From: Microbulbifer variabilis
GTDB taxonomy: Bacteria > Pseudomonadota > Gammaproteobacteria > Pseudomonadales > Cellvibrionaceae
Length of the DNA: 64,000 nt
Direction: 5' to 3'
Assembly: GCF_020524905.1 (NCBI RefSeq)
Contig: NZ_JAIVKI010000002.1
Span: forward strand, 248,001 to 312,000
The notes under the pieces are model-generated. The model was given only the letters and a program-made list of their open reading frames with translations, ran no database searches and was not told where the DNA came from. Each line of letters opens with the position of its first letter. Position 1 is the first letter of the stretch. Shown here in pieces: positions 38,333 to 47,412 of this stretch. The position numbers and the translations under genes were made by a program.

Positions 38333-39289
38333 GTGTCCAAGCAATACGATCTCAGTACCTTCCAGGGACTTATTTTTGCCCTGCAGGATTATTGGGCGCG
38401 CCAAGGGTGCGTCATTCTACAGCCTCTGGATATGGAAGTGGGCGCTGGCACCTTTCATCCGGCCACCTTCCTGCGCGCCATAGGCCCGGAAAACTGGAAT
38501 GCGGCCTATGTGCAGCCCTGCCGCCGCCCCACCGATGGCCGCTACGGCGAGAACCCCAACCGCCTGCAGCACTACTACCAATACCAGGTAGTGATGAAGC
38601 CGTCCCCAGACAATATCCAGGAATTGTATCTCGACAGCCTGCGCGCCATGGGCGTGGACCCGGCCATTCACGATATCCGCTTTGTGGAAGATAACTGGGA
38701 GTCCCCAACCTTGGGAGCCTGGGGTCTCGGCTGGGAGGTGTGGCTGAACGGTATGGAAGTCACCCAGTTTACCTACTTCCAGCAAGTGGGCGGTCTGGAG
38801 TGCTACCCGGTAACCGGTGAGATCACCTACGGTCTCGAGCGTATCGCTATGTACCTGCAGGGGGTCGAGTCTATCTACGACCTGGTATGGACCCGCAACC
38901 CGGACGGCAGCCCCGTTACTTACGGCGATGTTTTCCACCAGAACGAAGTGGAGATGTCCCACTACAACTTTGAACACGCCGATGTGGAATTCCTGTTCGC
39001 CACCTTCGATCACTGTGAGCGCGAGAGTACGCGCCTGATCGAACTGGGCCTGCCGCTACCCGCTTACGAGCAGGTCATGAAAGCCTCCCACGCCTTCAAC
39101 CTGTTAGACGCACGCCACGCCATCTCGGTGACCGAGCGCCAGCGCTACATCCTGCGTGTGCGCACTTTGGCCCGCGCCGTGGCACAAGCCTATTACGATG
39201 CGCGCCGCGCCTTAGGTTTCCCCCTGGCAGATGAGGCACTGCGTACGGATATTCTGGCGGAAAACATCGAGCAAGAGGAGAAGCAGTAA
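38333..39289 (+). CDS. glyQ: Glycine-tRNA ligase alpha subunit
   Basis: The catalytic-core subunit of the bacterial alpha2beta2 glycyl-tRNA synthetase, which activates glycine. The motif [19 protein letters not shown] and the class II-like region [20 protein letters not shown] are clear. I chose GTG 38333 (318 residues), with GGAG six bases upstream and in line with family length. A TTG at 38300 would add 11 residues. It overlaps glyS by one base (TAATG). Confidence 0.96.
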   Translation: MSKQYDLSTFQGLIFALQDYWARQGCVILQPLDMEVGAGTFHPATFLRAIGPENWNAAYVQPCRRPTDGRYGENPNRLQHYYQYQVVMKPSPDNIQELYLDSLRAMGVDPAIHDIRFVEDNWESPTLGAWGLGWEVWLNGMEVTQFTYFQQVGGLECYPVTGEITYGLERIAMYLQGVESIYDLVWTRNPDGSPVTYGDVFHQNEVEMSHYNFEHADVEFLFATFDHCERESTRLIELGLPLPAYEQVMKASHAFNLLDARHAISVTERQRYILRVRTLARAVAQAYYDARRALGFPLADEALRTDILAENIEQEEKQ

Positions 39290-41370
39290 TGGCTCAGGAT
39301 TTTCTGGTAGAGCTGGGCACCGAAGAGCTGCCACCCAAGGCGTTACACAAGTTAATGAACGCCTTCTCCGATGGCATTACCCAAGGCCTCAAAGGCGCCG
39401 AGTTGTCTTTTGGCGAAGTTAAATCCTACGCAGCCCCGCGCCGCCTGGCAGTAGCCGTTTTCGGCCTGGAAGACAAGCAGCAGGACAAACAAATTGAAAA
39501 GTTGGGTCCAGCAGTTCAGGCCGCCTTCGACAAAGAGGGCAAGCCCAGTAAAGCCGCGGAAGGTTTCGCTCGCAGCAACGGTGTGACCTTTGAGGAGCTG
39601 GGGCGCAAAGAAACCGACAAAGGCGAGCGCCTGGCTTTTATCAGCGAACAAAAAGGTGCTGAAACCGAAACCTTATTGGCAGACATCGTCGAGAAAGCAC
39701 TAGCTCAGTTACCCATTCCCAAGCGCATGCGCTGGGGTGCGCGCCGTGAGGAATTCGTGCGCCCGGTTCACTGGCTGGTCATGCTGTTTGGTAACAAGGT
39801 GGTGGATGGCGAAGTACTCGGCTTAAAAGCCGGTAACACCAGCCGTGGTCACCGCTTCCACTGCAATCGCGAATTGGAAATCCACTCCGCCCACGATTAC
39901 GCACAAGTATTGCGTGAACCCGGCTACGTCATGGCGGACTTCGCCGAGCGCCGCGAAGCCATTCGCGCCCAGGTGATCGCCGAGGCCAATAACGTCAATG
40001 GTGAAGCTGTCATCGACGACGATCTGCTCGACGAAGTCACCGCACTGGTGGAGTGGCCCGTAGCCCTCACCGGCCGCTTCGAAGAGCGTTTCCTGGACGT
40101 GCCCGCAGAGGCCCTGATCTCCTCCATGAAGGAGCACCAGAAGTATTTCCACGTGGTGGATGAAGACGGCCAATTGCTGCCTTTCTTTATCACTGTGTCC
40201 AATATCGAAAGCCAGGACGCCGCCCAGGTTATTCACGGCAATGAACGCGTTATTCGCCCGCGCTTGGCGGATGCCGCCTTCTTCTTCGAGACTGACAAGA
40301 AGACCAGCCTGGAATCGCGTCGTGAAAAATTGCGCCAAATCGTTTTCCAACAGCACCTGGGCAGCGTCTATGACAAGACCGAGCGGGTCTCCGCTTTGGC
40401 GCGCACCATTGCCGATAAAACCGGCAGTAACGGCGACTGGGCCGAGCGCGCCGGGCGCCTGTGCAAGTCGGACCTGGTTACCGAGATGGTGTTCGAGTTT
40501 GCCGATATGCAGGGCATCGCCGGTTACTACTATGCCGAAAATGACGGCGAGCCGTTGGATGTAGCCAAGGCTATGTACGAGCAGTACATGCCCAAGTTTG
40601 CCGGCGATGAGCTGCCCGCCAGCGACACCGGTACCGTTATCGCCCTGGCGGATCGCCTCGATACTTTGGTCGGTATCTTCGGTATCGGCCAGCCGCCCAG
40701 CGGCTCTCGCGATCCATTTGCCTTACGTCGCGCCAGCCTGGGCGTTATTCGCATTCTGGTAGAGAAGCGTCTCGACCTGGACCTGCGCGAACTGCTGGAA
40801 CTGGCCCGCGACAACTACCCGCGCACCGCCCTGGGCGAATACGACAAGGTGGTAGAGCAAACCCTGCAATACGTACTGGACCGCTTCCGCGCCCGCTACG
40901 AGGACCAGGGTATTGCTACCGAGGTATTTATGTCGGTTGCCGCGCGCAAGCTGTCGCGCCCGCTGGATATCGACAACCGCGTACACGCGGTCAATGCCTT
41001 CAACCAGCTACCGGAATCCGGCGCCCTGGCAGCAGCGAACAAGCGCGTTTCCAATATTCTCGCCAAACTGGATACCGCCGTGCCCAACAGTGTCGATGAA
41101 GCACTACTGCAGGAGGAAGCGGAGAAGGCACTGTTCGCCGCAGTACAAGTTGCCCGCACTGAAGTGGAACCGCTGTATAGCGATGCGCTCTTCGCCGAAG
41201 GCCTCGCCGGTCTGGCGGGACTTCGCGAAACGGTGGATAACTTCTTCGACCATGTGATGGTGATGAGCGACGACGAACAACTGCGCAACAACCGTCTGGC
41301 CCTGCTGGCCCAACTGCGCGCACTGTTCCTCGAAGTTGCCGACATTTCCCTGTTGGTTCCCGCCAAGTAA
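39289..41370 (+). CDS. glyS: Glycine-tRNA ligase beta subunit
   Basis: The large tRNA-binding subunit of the bacterial glycyl-tRNA synthetase, 693 residues, the family's usual length. The start FLVELGTEELPPKAL and the middle MRWGARREEFVRPVHWLV are signatures, as is SMKEHQKYFHV. An HD-like domain (about 430-500) and a C-terminal anticodon-binding part follow. It begins one base inside glyQ's stop and is followed by a 12-bp hairpin before gmhB. Confidence 0.97.
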   Translation: MAQDFLVELGTEELPPKALHKLMNAFSDGITQGLKGAELSFGEVKSYAAPRRLAVAVFGLEDKQQDKQIEKLGPAVQAAFDKEGKPSKAAEGFARSNGVTFEELGRKETDKGERLAFISEQKGAETETLLADIVEKALAQLPIPKRMRWGARREEFVRPVHWLVMLFGNKVVDGEVLGLKAGNTSRGHRFHCNRELEIHSAHDYAQVLREPGYVMADFAERREAIRAQVIAEANNVNGEAVIDDDLLDEVTALVEWPVALTGRFEERFLDVPAEALISSMKEHQKYFHVVDEDGQLLPFFITVSNIESQDAAQVIHGNERVIRPRLADAAFFFETDKKTSLESRREKLRQIVFQQHLGSVYDKTERVSALARTIADKTGSNGDWAERAGRLCKSDLVTEMVFEFADMQGIAGYYYAENDGEPLDVAKAMYEQYMPKFAGDELPASDTGTVIALADRLDTLVGIFGIGQPPSGSRDPFALRRASLGVIRILVEKRLDLDLRELLELARDNYPRTALGEYDKVVEQTLQYVLDRFRARYEDQGIATEVFMSVAARKLSRPLDIDNRVHAVNAFNQLPESGALAAANKRVSNILAKLDTAVPNSVDEALLQEEAEKALFAAVQVARTEVEPLYSDALFAEGLAGLAGLRETVDNFFDHVMVMSDDEQLRNNRLALLAQLRALFLEVADISLLVPAK

Positions 41371-41378
41371 TGGCTACT

Positions 41379-41405
41379 TGAACCGGGGCATAGTGCCCCG
41401 GTTCA
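41379..41405. other. 12-bp hairpin between glyS and gmhB
   Basis: TGAACCGGGGCA (41379-41390) and TGCCCCGGTTCA (41394-41405) form a perfect stem with loop TAG. There is no T-run, so it may be a factor-dependent terminator, an RNA-stability element or an attenuator separating glyS from gmhB. Confidence 0.6.
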
Positions 41406-41424
41406 GCGACACAGGCGAATCAAC

Positions 41425-41976
41425 ATGGCAATTATCATTCTCGGCCGCGACGGGGTCATCAACCAAAACCCCCACCAGTTCGTGAAATCGGCAGACGAGT
41501 GGCAGCCCCTGCCTGGCAGTATTGAGGCACTGGCTGCGCTCAGTCAGGCCGGCCACCAATTGGTTATCGCAACCAACCAGAGCGGCTTGGCTCTGGGCCA
41601 GTTTGACCTGGATGACTTGGAGGCAATACATGCCAATATGCGCTCTCAGGTAGAGGATGCTGGCGGTGAAATTGCTGCAATTTTCTATTGCCCTCATGGA
41701 CCTGAAGACAATTGCCGTTGCCGAAAACCCCAGGCGGGCCTGCTTGATGCCATTGAAGCAGAATTCGACACCAGCCTGCACGGTTGTTATCTGCTGGGCG
41801 ATAAACTGGCCGATTTACAGCTTGCCCTAAGCAAAGGGTGCAAGCCGGTACTGGTAAAAACCGGCGCAGGCACCGAGACTTTGCAACAGCTGGTTGAGAA
41901 CCCCGATCCAAAGCTGGCGGAAACCGCGGTGTTTGAAAACTTAGCCGGTTTCAGTCAATTTCTAGTGGGCCCCTGA
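41425..41976 (+). CDS. gmhB: GmhB-like heptose bisphosphate phosphatase, nucleophile Asp replaced by Gly
   Basis: The family removes the 7-phosphate from D-glycero-D-manno-heptose 1,7-bisphosphate in LPS core heptose synthesis. This 183-residue HAD protein keeps TNQSG (motif II), the zinc site (CPH with CRCRKP) and GDKLAD (motif IV). But motif I reads ILGRDGVIN instead of ILDRDGVIN: residue 7, the nucleophilic Asp of HAD phosphatases, is Gly (codon GGC at 41443-41445). Asp9 is kept. If real, the enzyme should be inactive or altered. The position after glyQS matches pseudomonads. A small stem overlaps its stop codon. Confidence 0.85.
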   Translation: MAIIILGRDGVINQNPHQFVKSADEWQPLPGSIEALAALSQAGHQLVIATNQSGLALGQFDLDDLEAIHANMRSQVEDAGGEIAAIFYCPHGPEDNCRCRKPQAGLLDAIEAEFDTSLHGCYLLGDKLADLQLALSKGCKPVLVKTGAGTETLQQLVENPDPKLAETAVFENLAGFSQFLVGP

Positions 41977-42329
41977 GCCCACCAACCTTCACTTTTATAG
42001 CCCTCAACATTTAAAGAGCCATTCACTGACTTCTGTGAAGTACATCGTCACAGATCCGCTCCACTCAAGCCTCCCTGCATTTGTGACTAATCTTTCTTTC
42101 GCTCTTGCCAGTTTGCAAAAACACTACAAAACAATGACTTTGACGCCAGTTCATTGAGTCCTGCGACACATTACTTTAAAAGCGAGTGGCAGGTCGGGCG
42201 GCTTTATCCCTGTGAAAGCGAGTTCTGCCAAACTAAGGATGGCTTATTGGGTGTTAGTGACAAAGGAAAACAGCGCACTTTCTCTCCCATCTCTACCCGC
42301 CTGTAAAAATAAAAAAATGGGACAACTCA
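41977..42329. other. 353-bp intergenic region before the subtilase gene
   Basis: No gene is seen. The region must carry the promoter of the secreted peptidase. The only clear element is the inverted repeat at 42032-42054, annotated separately. A 74-codon plus-strand frame crossing the peptidase start looks spurious. Confidence 0.45.
42032..42054. promoter_or_regulatory. Inverted repeat TCTGTGA-N9-TCACAGA upstream of the subtilase gene
   Basis: The two 7-base arms (42032-42038 and 42048-42054) are perfect complements. The TGTGA/TCACA half-sites recall CRP, but the spacer is 9 rather than 6 bases, so a CRP site is not supported. It lies about 280 bases before the peptidase start and 56 bases after gmhB. 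Confidence 0.35.
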
Positions 42330-45311
42330 ATGAAAAGAAAAATAATTGCCTCGCTCATTGCGGGCCTGCTGTGCTCGGGCGGCAGTTTCGCAGCCACTGT
42401 AGCAGACACTCACACCCCAAAAATCCAACAGAGTAAAAAGGTCTATATCGTACAGCTCGATGGCGAACCACTTTCCGCTTACTCTGGCGCAGTCGCGGGC
42501 CTCTCCAGCGCTAAATCCAGTGTGCGCCGCAAACCGGACCCACGCAGCAGCAGTTATCGTCACCACGCCGATTTCCTTAAAACTCGCCGTGAACGTGTGC
42601 TCTCTGCCGTGCCAGGCGCACGCAAAGTGCACGAGTACAAGGCCGCTTTTAACGGCTTTGCCGCGGTTATGAGTGACAAGGAAGCCGAGGCACTGCGCAG
42701 TCATAAAGATGTAAAAGGTGTCTGGGAAGACCGGCTGCTGAAGATGCACACCGATTCCACTGCAGATTTCCTCGGCCTGACCAAGATACCCAGCCCTTGG
42801 CTTTGGGGTATTACCGGGGAGGATGTGGTCGTGGGTGTAATCGACTCGGGTATCCACCCGGAACACCCGAGCCTGATGGATATACCGACGCCGCGGCAGG
42901 GTAATCGCGGTGCCAATATCTCCTACGGTCCGGTGCCAGAATCCTTTATCGGTGAGGGCTGTGAGTTCGGCAACACTGACTTTAATCCAGATGACGCCGC
43001 CTTTACCTGTAACAACAAGCTGATCAAGGCCAAGTCTTTCTCGGACGCCTTCCTTTCCAACAAGACCCTGGCGGATTATGAGTTTCTCTCGGCACGGGAT
43101 GCCGACGGACACGGCACCCATACCGCCACCACAGCCGCGGGGAACTACGGTGTGGTCACCCCGGATGGCAAGACTCTAACCGGTATGGCACCGCGAGCTC
43201 GCATCGCGGCTTATAAGGTCTGCTGGGATGCCCCAGACCCGGACGATAGTGGCTGCTCTTCGGCAGACTCCATGGCGGCCATTGACGAGGCCGTGGCCGA
43301 CGGTGTGGATGTCATCAACTTCTCGGTGGGAGGCTCCAGTACGGTTTTCACCGGTGCTGATGAGATCGCCTTCCTGTTTGCCGCCGATGCCGGCGTTTTT
43401 GTTGCTACTTCCGCCGGTAACAATGGCCCCGGACCACAAACGATGGGCACGCCTTCTGGTGTCCCCTGGATTACCGCGGTAGCGGCCGCCGAGGACGACC
43501 AGAGCTTCGGCACGGCCCTACAGGTGGATGCCCCTGAGGCGGTTGTTGGCACCTACGATGCCCGTGAAGGCACCGGTCCGGTAACGATGGAAGATACGGG
43601 TCTGCTTTCGGCACCCCTTGCCGTCGGTGCCCCATTGGAAGCCTGTTCCGCGCTGACAAATGCAGAGGCGGTAGAAGGCAAAATCGCCCTGGTGAAGCGC
43701 GGAGGTTGCTCCTTCAGTACTAAATACAACAATGCCGCAGACGCCGGCGCTGTAGCAATAGTTGTATACAACGACGGCACCGCCGAGGACCGAATGGACC
43801 CGATTGCTATGTCGGCGCCCAACACCACTATCCCCGGTGTGATGATTCGCCATGCCGATGGCGCCATGCTGGTTGAAAGTGCTGGGGTTACGGGTACTCT
43901 CGACCCAGAGCTGAAGATATCCCGCGAAGACCGCATCGCCAGCTTCTCCTCCCGCGGCCACAACGTGGGCGCGCCGGATATTATCAAGCCGGATGTGGCG
44001 GCACCGGGCGTAGGTATTCTCGCCGGTACTTCACCAGTACTGAGTGGCGGCAGCCTGTTCGCATCCAAAAATGGCACCTCCATGGCGAGCCCCCATGTCG
44101 CCGGTATTATGGCCCTGTTAAAACAGGCTCATCCGGACTGGAGCCCGGCAATGGCCAAATCTGCGCTGATGAGTACGGCGCGCACCGACCTGCAAAAATC
44201 TTACGGACCCGAAGCCGCTGATCCCTTCGATATTGGCGCAGGTGCCATAGTACCCGCTGCCGCTTTCGACCCTGGTCTGGTCTATGACGCCGGTCTCAAC
44301 GACTATCTGGCTTTTCTCTGTGGCGCGGAAAACCAGCCACAAATTATAGAAGCCTCCACCTGTGAGGGTCTGGCCTCCGCTGGCTATTCACTGGATTCCA
44401 GCGACCTCAATTTGCCATCAATCGGCATCGGTGAATTGGTCGGTAAACAAACCATTAAGCGCCGTATCACCAGTGTCGGCCGTGGCCAGAGATGGTATTG
44501 GGCTTCTGTAGAGGCACCTGAAGGTGTTGAAGTCAGTGTAAATCCCAGAACCCTGCGTCTTAGAGAGGGAGATAGCGCCGAGTTTGAGGTTACCTTTACG
44601 GTTACCGGGGAAGCGGCCATGAACGAGTGGGTGTTTGGAGAACTGAGCTGGAAATCCGTTGGTTTACGCCAAGAAGTACGCAGTCCCATCGCCGTACGCC
44701 CGGTTCCGCTATCCACGGTTCAGAAGGTCAGCGCTGATGGCAGCGATGGCGCCGTAAACCTTCCTGTCCAGTTTGGCTATAACGGCAACTATCAGGTGAA
44801 TATCAACGGCCTGGCTGAAGGCGTACCTTTCCCCAGTAGCGTTGAGGACGGAGATAAGCAACTGATTTTCTTCGATATTCCCGAGGGTACCGAGTTGGCC
44901 CGGGTAGCTCTTTTCGATGCAGATGTGGGCGATGGTATTGGCAATGATGACCTGGACTTAGAAGTCTACGGCCCCGGCCCCGACTTTCCACAAGTAGGTA
45001 CCAGCGGCTCACCAAGCTCTGCCGAATCTGTTGACCTGCTCAACCCCACTGCAGGCCAATACGCTGTGTATGTGGTGGACTACGCCTCTGCAGAGGGCCC
45101 CACCCCATTCACTTTGTTTAACTTCAACCTGAATGGGAATAGTGGCAATACTCAGCTCACAGCCCCTACACAGGCGCAAATAAACGGCAGTGGCACTATC
45201 AACCTAGAGTGGATAGGCCTCACTCCCGGTACCCGTGCCCTGGGGATTCTCAGCCACGGTAACGGTGAGGCTGTATTTAGCGAAACCGAAATTATGGTGA
45301 ATACCCAGTAG
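42330..45311 (+). CDS. Secreted subtilisin-like serine peptidase (S8) with PA domain
   Basis: A 993-residue exported protease. A signal peptide (to about residue 21, GGSFAA) is followed by an I9-type propeptide (KVYIVQLDGEPL to about 135) and an S8 domain with catalytic D172 (VIDSGIHPEHP), H261 (DGHGTHTATTAAGN) and S584 (NGTSMASPHVAGIMAL). A PA domain is inserted before the Ser (about 410-505). Fibronectin-like and beta-rich domains fill the last 300 residues and may bind substrate or be removed. The layout resembles large extracellular subtilases of marine polymer-degrading bacteria. It ends at a strong terminator. Confidence 0.94.
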   Translation: MKRKIIASLIAGLLCSGGSFAATVADTHTPKIQQSKKVYIVQLDGEPLSAYSGAVAGLSSAKSSVRRKPDPRSSSYRHHADFLKTRRERVLSAVPGARKVHEYKAAFNGFAAVMSDKEAEALRSHKDVKGVWEDRLLKMHTDSTADFLGLTKIPSPWLWGITGEDVVVGVIDSGIHPEHPSLMDIPTPRQGNRGANISYGPVPESFIGEGCEFGNTDFNPDDAAFTCNNKLIKAKSFSDAFLSNKTLADYEFLSARDADGHGTHTATTAAGNYGVVTPDGKTLTGMAPRARIAAYKVCWDAPDPDDSGCSSADSMAAIDEAVADGVDVINFSVGGSSTVFTGADEIAFLFAADAGVFVATSAGNNGPGPQTMGTPSGVPWITAVAAAEDDQSFGTALQVDAPEAVVGTYDAREGTGPVTMEDTGLLSAPLAVGAPLEACSALTNAEAVEGKIALVKRGGCSFSTKYNNAADAGAVAIVVYNDGTAEDRMDPIAMSAPNTTIPGVMIRHADGAMLVESAGVTGTLDPELKISREDRIASFSSRGHNVGAPDIIKPDVAAPGVGILAGTSPVLSGGSLFASKNGTSMASPHVAGIMALLKQAHPDWSPAMAKSALMSTARTDLQKSYGPEAADPFDIGAGAIVPAAAFDPGLVYDAGLNDYLAFLCGAENQPQIIEASTCEGLASAGYSLDSSDLNLPSIGIGELVGKQTIKRRITSVGRGQRWYWASVEAPEGVEVSVNPRTLRLREGDSAEFEVTFTVTGEAAMNEWVFGELSWKSVGLRQEVRSPIAVRPVPLSTVQKVSADGSDGAVNLPVQFGYNGNYQVNINGLAEGVPFPSSVEDGDKQLIFFDIPEGTELARVALFDADVGDGIGNDDLDLEVYGPGPDFPQVGTSGSPSSAESVDLLNPTAGQYAVYVVDYASAEGPTPFTLFNFNLNGNSGNTQLTAPTQAQINGSGTINLEWIGLTPGTRALGILSHGNGEAVFSETEIMVNTQ

Positions 45312-45355
45312 AGAGTCATTCCCTCCATCGATTGGCAAAGGGAAGTAGTTTTTAG

Positions 45356-45390
45356 AAACCGGCCTAGACATTAGTCTTGGCCGGTTTTTT
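45356..45390. terminator. Strong terminator after the subtilase gene
   Basis: AAACCGGCC (45356-45364) pairs with GGCCGGTTT (45379-45387), and AGAC/GTCT extend the stem inside a T-T mismatch, with loop ATTA. Six T follow. It also borders the 3' end of the minus-strand gene fragment, so it may serve both strands. Confidence 0.92.
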
Positions 45391-45754
45391 ACTTACAACG
45401 TAATTTATCCTGTTGCCGAAGAAAAGCTTCAGCAATATCCATTGAGGTAAGACAAAAATCCCAATAAATTTTTGTTTTACGATTGATATTTACTGCTACT
45501 GACACGTTGTGATCCGGCATAAACATCGGCCAGCTTTGACTGCCGTGGATGACGCCACCATGATTAGCCTGACTCATTATTCCCACAGATGGAATATCTT
45601 GCTCACGGTACCGCCAACCCAGCACATAATGCTGCTCATTCACCTCTCCGTTAGCAAGCTTTTGTGGGGTACAAACTTCCCGAATTTCAGGAGCCAAAAA
45701 ATTGTCATCGAGATAGCGAGCGCCAAGCTTTACCAGGTCAGTGAGGTTTAACCG
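45389..45754 (-). pseudogene. C-terminal remnant of a serine beta-lactamase-like hydrolase
   Basis: The frame reads TDLVKLGARYLDDNFLAPEI and on to a stop at 45389, about 121 residues. It matches the end of class C beta-lactamase-like serine hydrolases, including the third catalytic-site motif region NHGGVIHGSQSW. A stop codon (TAA at 45755-45757 on the minus strand) interrupts the frame just upstream. Nothing in the next 270 bases resembles the N-terminal SxxK domain. It is best read as a decayed gene whose front part was lost. Confidence 0.75.
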
Positions 45755-45916
45755 TTAACACGCTTATTACATTGCAGTTATTGAAACAAGAGACACTCTT
45801 ACGACTAATTCTGGCATTGCACTGATAGAGCAATATAAAAATACCTTTTAACATAACGTTACTCTGAATTTTTTTAGTTAAATCAGTATTTTTTAATAAT
45901 CAAGGAAATAAAAATT

Positions 45917-46000
45917 ATGAAATTTTTAAAGGGAAAAAATTATTTTAGTTCTTTAAAAAAGAAGCAGGACAAAATCCGAGATAATATTATTCCACAATAG
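45917..46000 (+). CDS. Possible 27-residue basic peptide
   Basis: A short frame with AGGAA nine bases before ATG reads MKFLKGKNYFSSLKKKQDK and ends at TAG. It is Lys-rich and lies in a very AT-rich stretch between the beta-lactamase-like relic and the GlxA regulator. It may be chance in AT-rich DNA; no homolog is recognised. The rest of 45755-46031 shows nothing else. Confidence 0.2.
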   Translation: MKFLKGKNYFSSLKKKQDKIRDNIIPQ

Positions 46001-46031
46001 ATGATGAGTTTTCCTTGATAGTTTTATTCAA

Positions 46032-47060
46032 TTAATGAAATCTTCGACGGAATTCACTGGGTAGTATGCCCTTATGTCTGCGAAATGTACGCCGCAATTG
46101 CTCCTGGGATTGAAAGCCGCACAAGAAAGCCACTCTCTCCTGGGAGAGATTTTGCTCTGATAGCAGCTGGCAGGCTTTTTCAACGCGAATATTTTCAATA
46201 AAGCGCGCCGGGGTCACACCCAGTTCCTTGAGAAAACAGCGGGCAAAATTGCGCGGGCTCATGGCGGTTTGCAGTGCTAATTTCTCCACGGTGAGGGACT
46301 GATCCAGATTCTGATAGATCCATTCCACCAAACCGGCAAAGCGATCACTCTGCTGTTGGTTCATCAGATAGCTGCTGTATTGCTGCTGCCCACCATCCCG
46401 CTTGAGGTAAAGCACCATCAGTCTGGCGATTGCCAATGCCATATGGCGGCCATGATCATCCTCTACCAGCGCCAAGGCGAGATCTATTCCGGCGGTAATG
46501 CCTGCGGAGGTATATATGTGGCCATCGCTCACATAGATAGCATCAGAGTCAACTTCAATCTCCTTGAACTGCCGTAACTCATCCACATTTGCCCAGTGTG
46601 TCGTTGCTCTGTGGCCATTCAAGATCCCAGCCCTGGCCAGAACTAGGGCGCCGTTACAAATTGAGCACATCCGCTCAACAACTCGCTTTTGCACACACAA
46701 CCAATTGAGAACATCGGGCTTGTCATAGAGCGCTTGGTAACTTCCCGGTGTCCCACCACTAATCAACAGGGTGTGGATATCCTGGGCATCTCGATAGCCA
46801 ATATCAGCGTATAGCTTCACTCCCGTCCCCATCTGCACCGGTCCGGCTTTTTCTGCTACCAGCTGTATGTGGTAAAAATCTGAGCGATAACGCCCCTCTT
46901 TGTGTAGTAAGTAATTAGCCAGCGTAAAAACTTCCAGAGGACCAGTCACATCCAGGCCTGAGGCACCCGGGTATATAAACATGGCTATTTGCACAGACTG
47001 ATCCAGAGAGAGGTTCATTTTAGGAATTTCCACGATATCAATTAGGCAGAAATGATACAT
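46032..47060 (-). CDS. GlxA-family transcriptional regulator (DJ-1/PfpI plus AraC HTH)
   Basis: A 342-residue regulator with an N-terminal DJ-1/PfpI-like domain (about residues 22-190; VQIAMFIYPGASGLDVTGPLEVF, and the nucleophile-elbow position CSICNGALVLARAG) and a C-terminal AraC-type double helix-turn-helix (about 240-340; LALQTAMSPRNFARCFLKE). Relatives control amine, quaternary-amine or other catabolic genes; the ligand here is unknown. The ATG at 47060 lacks a ribosome site. The ATG at 47018 (MNLSLDQSVQ) may be the true start. No obvious target operon is adjacent. Confidence 0.9.
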   Translation of the reverse strand: MYHFCLIDIVEIPKMNLSLDQSVQIAMFIYPGASGLDVTGPLEVFTLANYLLHKEGRYRSDFYHIQLVAEKAGPVQMGTGVKLYADIGYRDAQDIHTLLISGGTPGSYQALYDKPDVLNWLCVQKRVVERMCSICNGALVLARAGILNGHRATTHWANVDELRQFKEIEVDSDAIYVSDGHIYTSAGITAGIDLALALVEDDHGRHMALAIARLMVLYLKRDGGQQQYSSYLMNQQQSDRFAGLVEWIYQNLDQSLTVEKLALQTAMSPRNFARCFLKELGVTPARFIENIRVEKACQLLSEQNLSQERVAFLCGFQSQEQLRRTFRRHKGILPSEFRRRFH

Positions 47061-47412
47061 TATCGATTAATTGTGCCGTTTAATTCCTTTTTAACCAACC
47101 TTTTCCGACTTTTGTTCTTTTTATCGATTTATTAATCATATAAATTCTTTTATTGTTTTCGTGTATGTTATTGCTCACACCATCTACCCCTCACGAAATA
47201 GTTAGCGCAATGTTTGCCCTGAATTTTCCGAGTTATCCACAAAAGAAATGACATCTGTCCGGTTATTCACAATTTCACTTTGTACAAGATCCTCTGCGAT
47301 CTGATTGCTTAGCTGTTTGAATTACTTATACACAAGAAGTCGAAATCCTTGACCTATCCATCGTGCCGAGCACAATTGCCCCGCTATTCACCCAGCTTAC
47401 GGAGACCTTCAA
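47061..47412. other. Intergenic region between the GlxA regulator and the RlmI-like gene, with DnaA boxes
   Basis: An AT-rich 352-bp region with no gene. It contains three same-direction 9-mers of the DnaA-box family: TTATCCACA (47233-47241, perfect), TTATTCACA (47263-47271) and TTATACACA (47326-47334). They lie within 102 bases and just upstream of the RlmI-like start. Confidence 0.6.

Noticed and set aside
40140-40165. CCACGTGG core in glyS resembling parS
   Set aside because: The outer bases differ from the parS palindrome at about five positions, so ParB binding is not supported.
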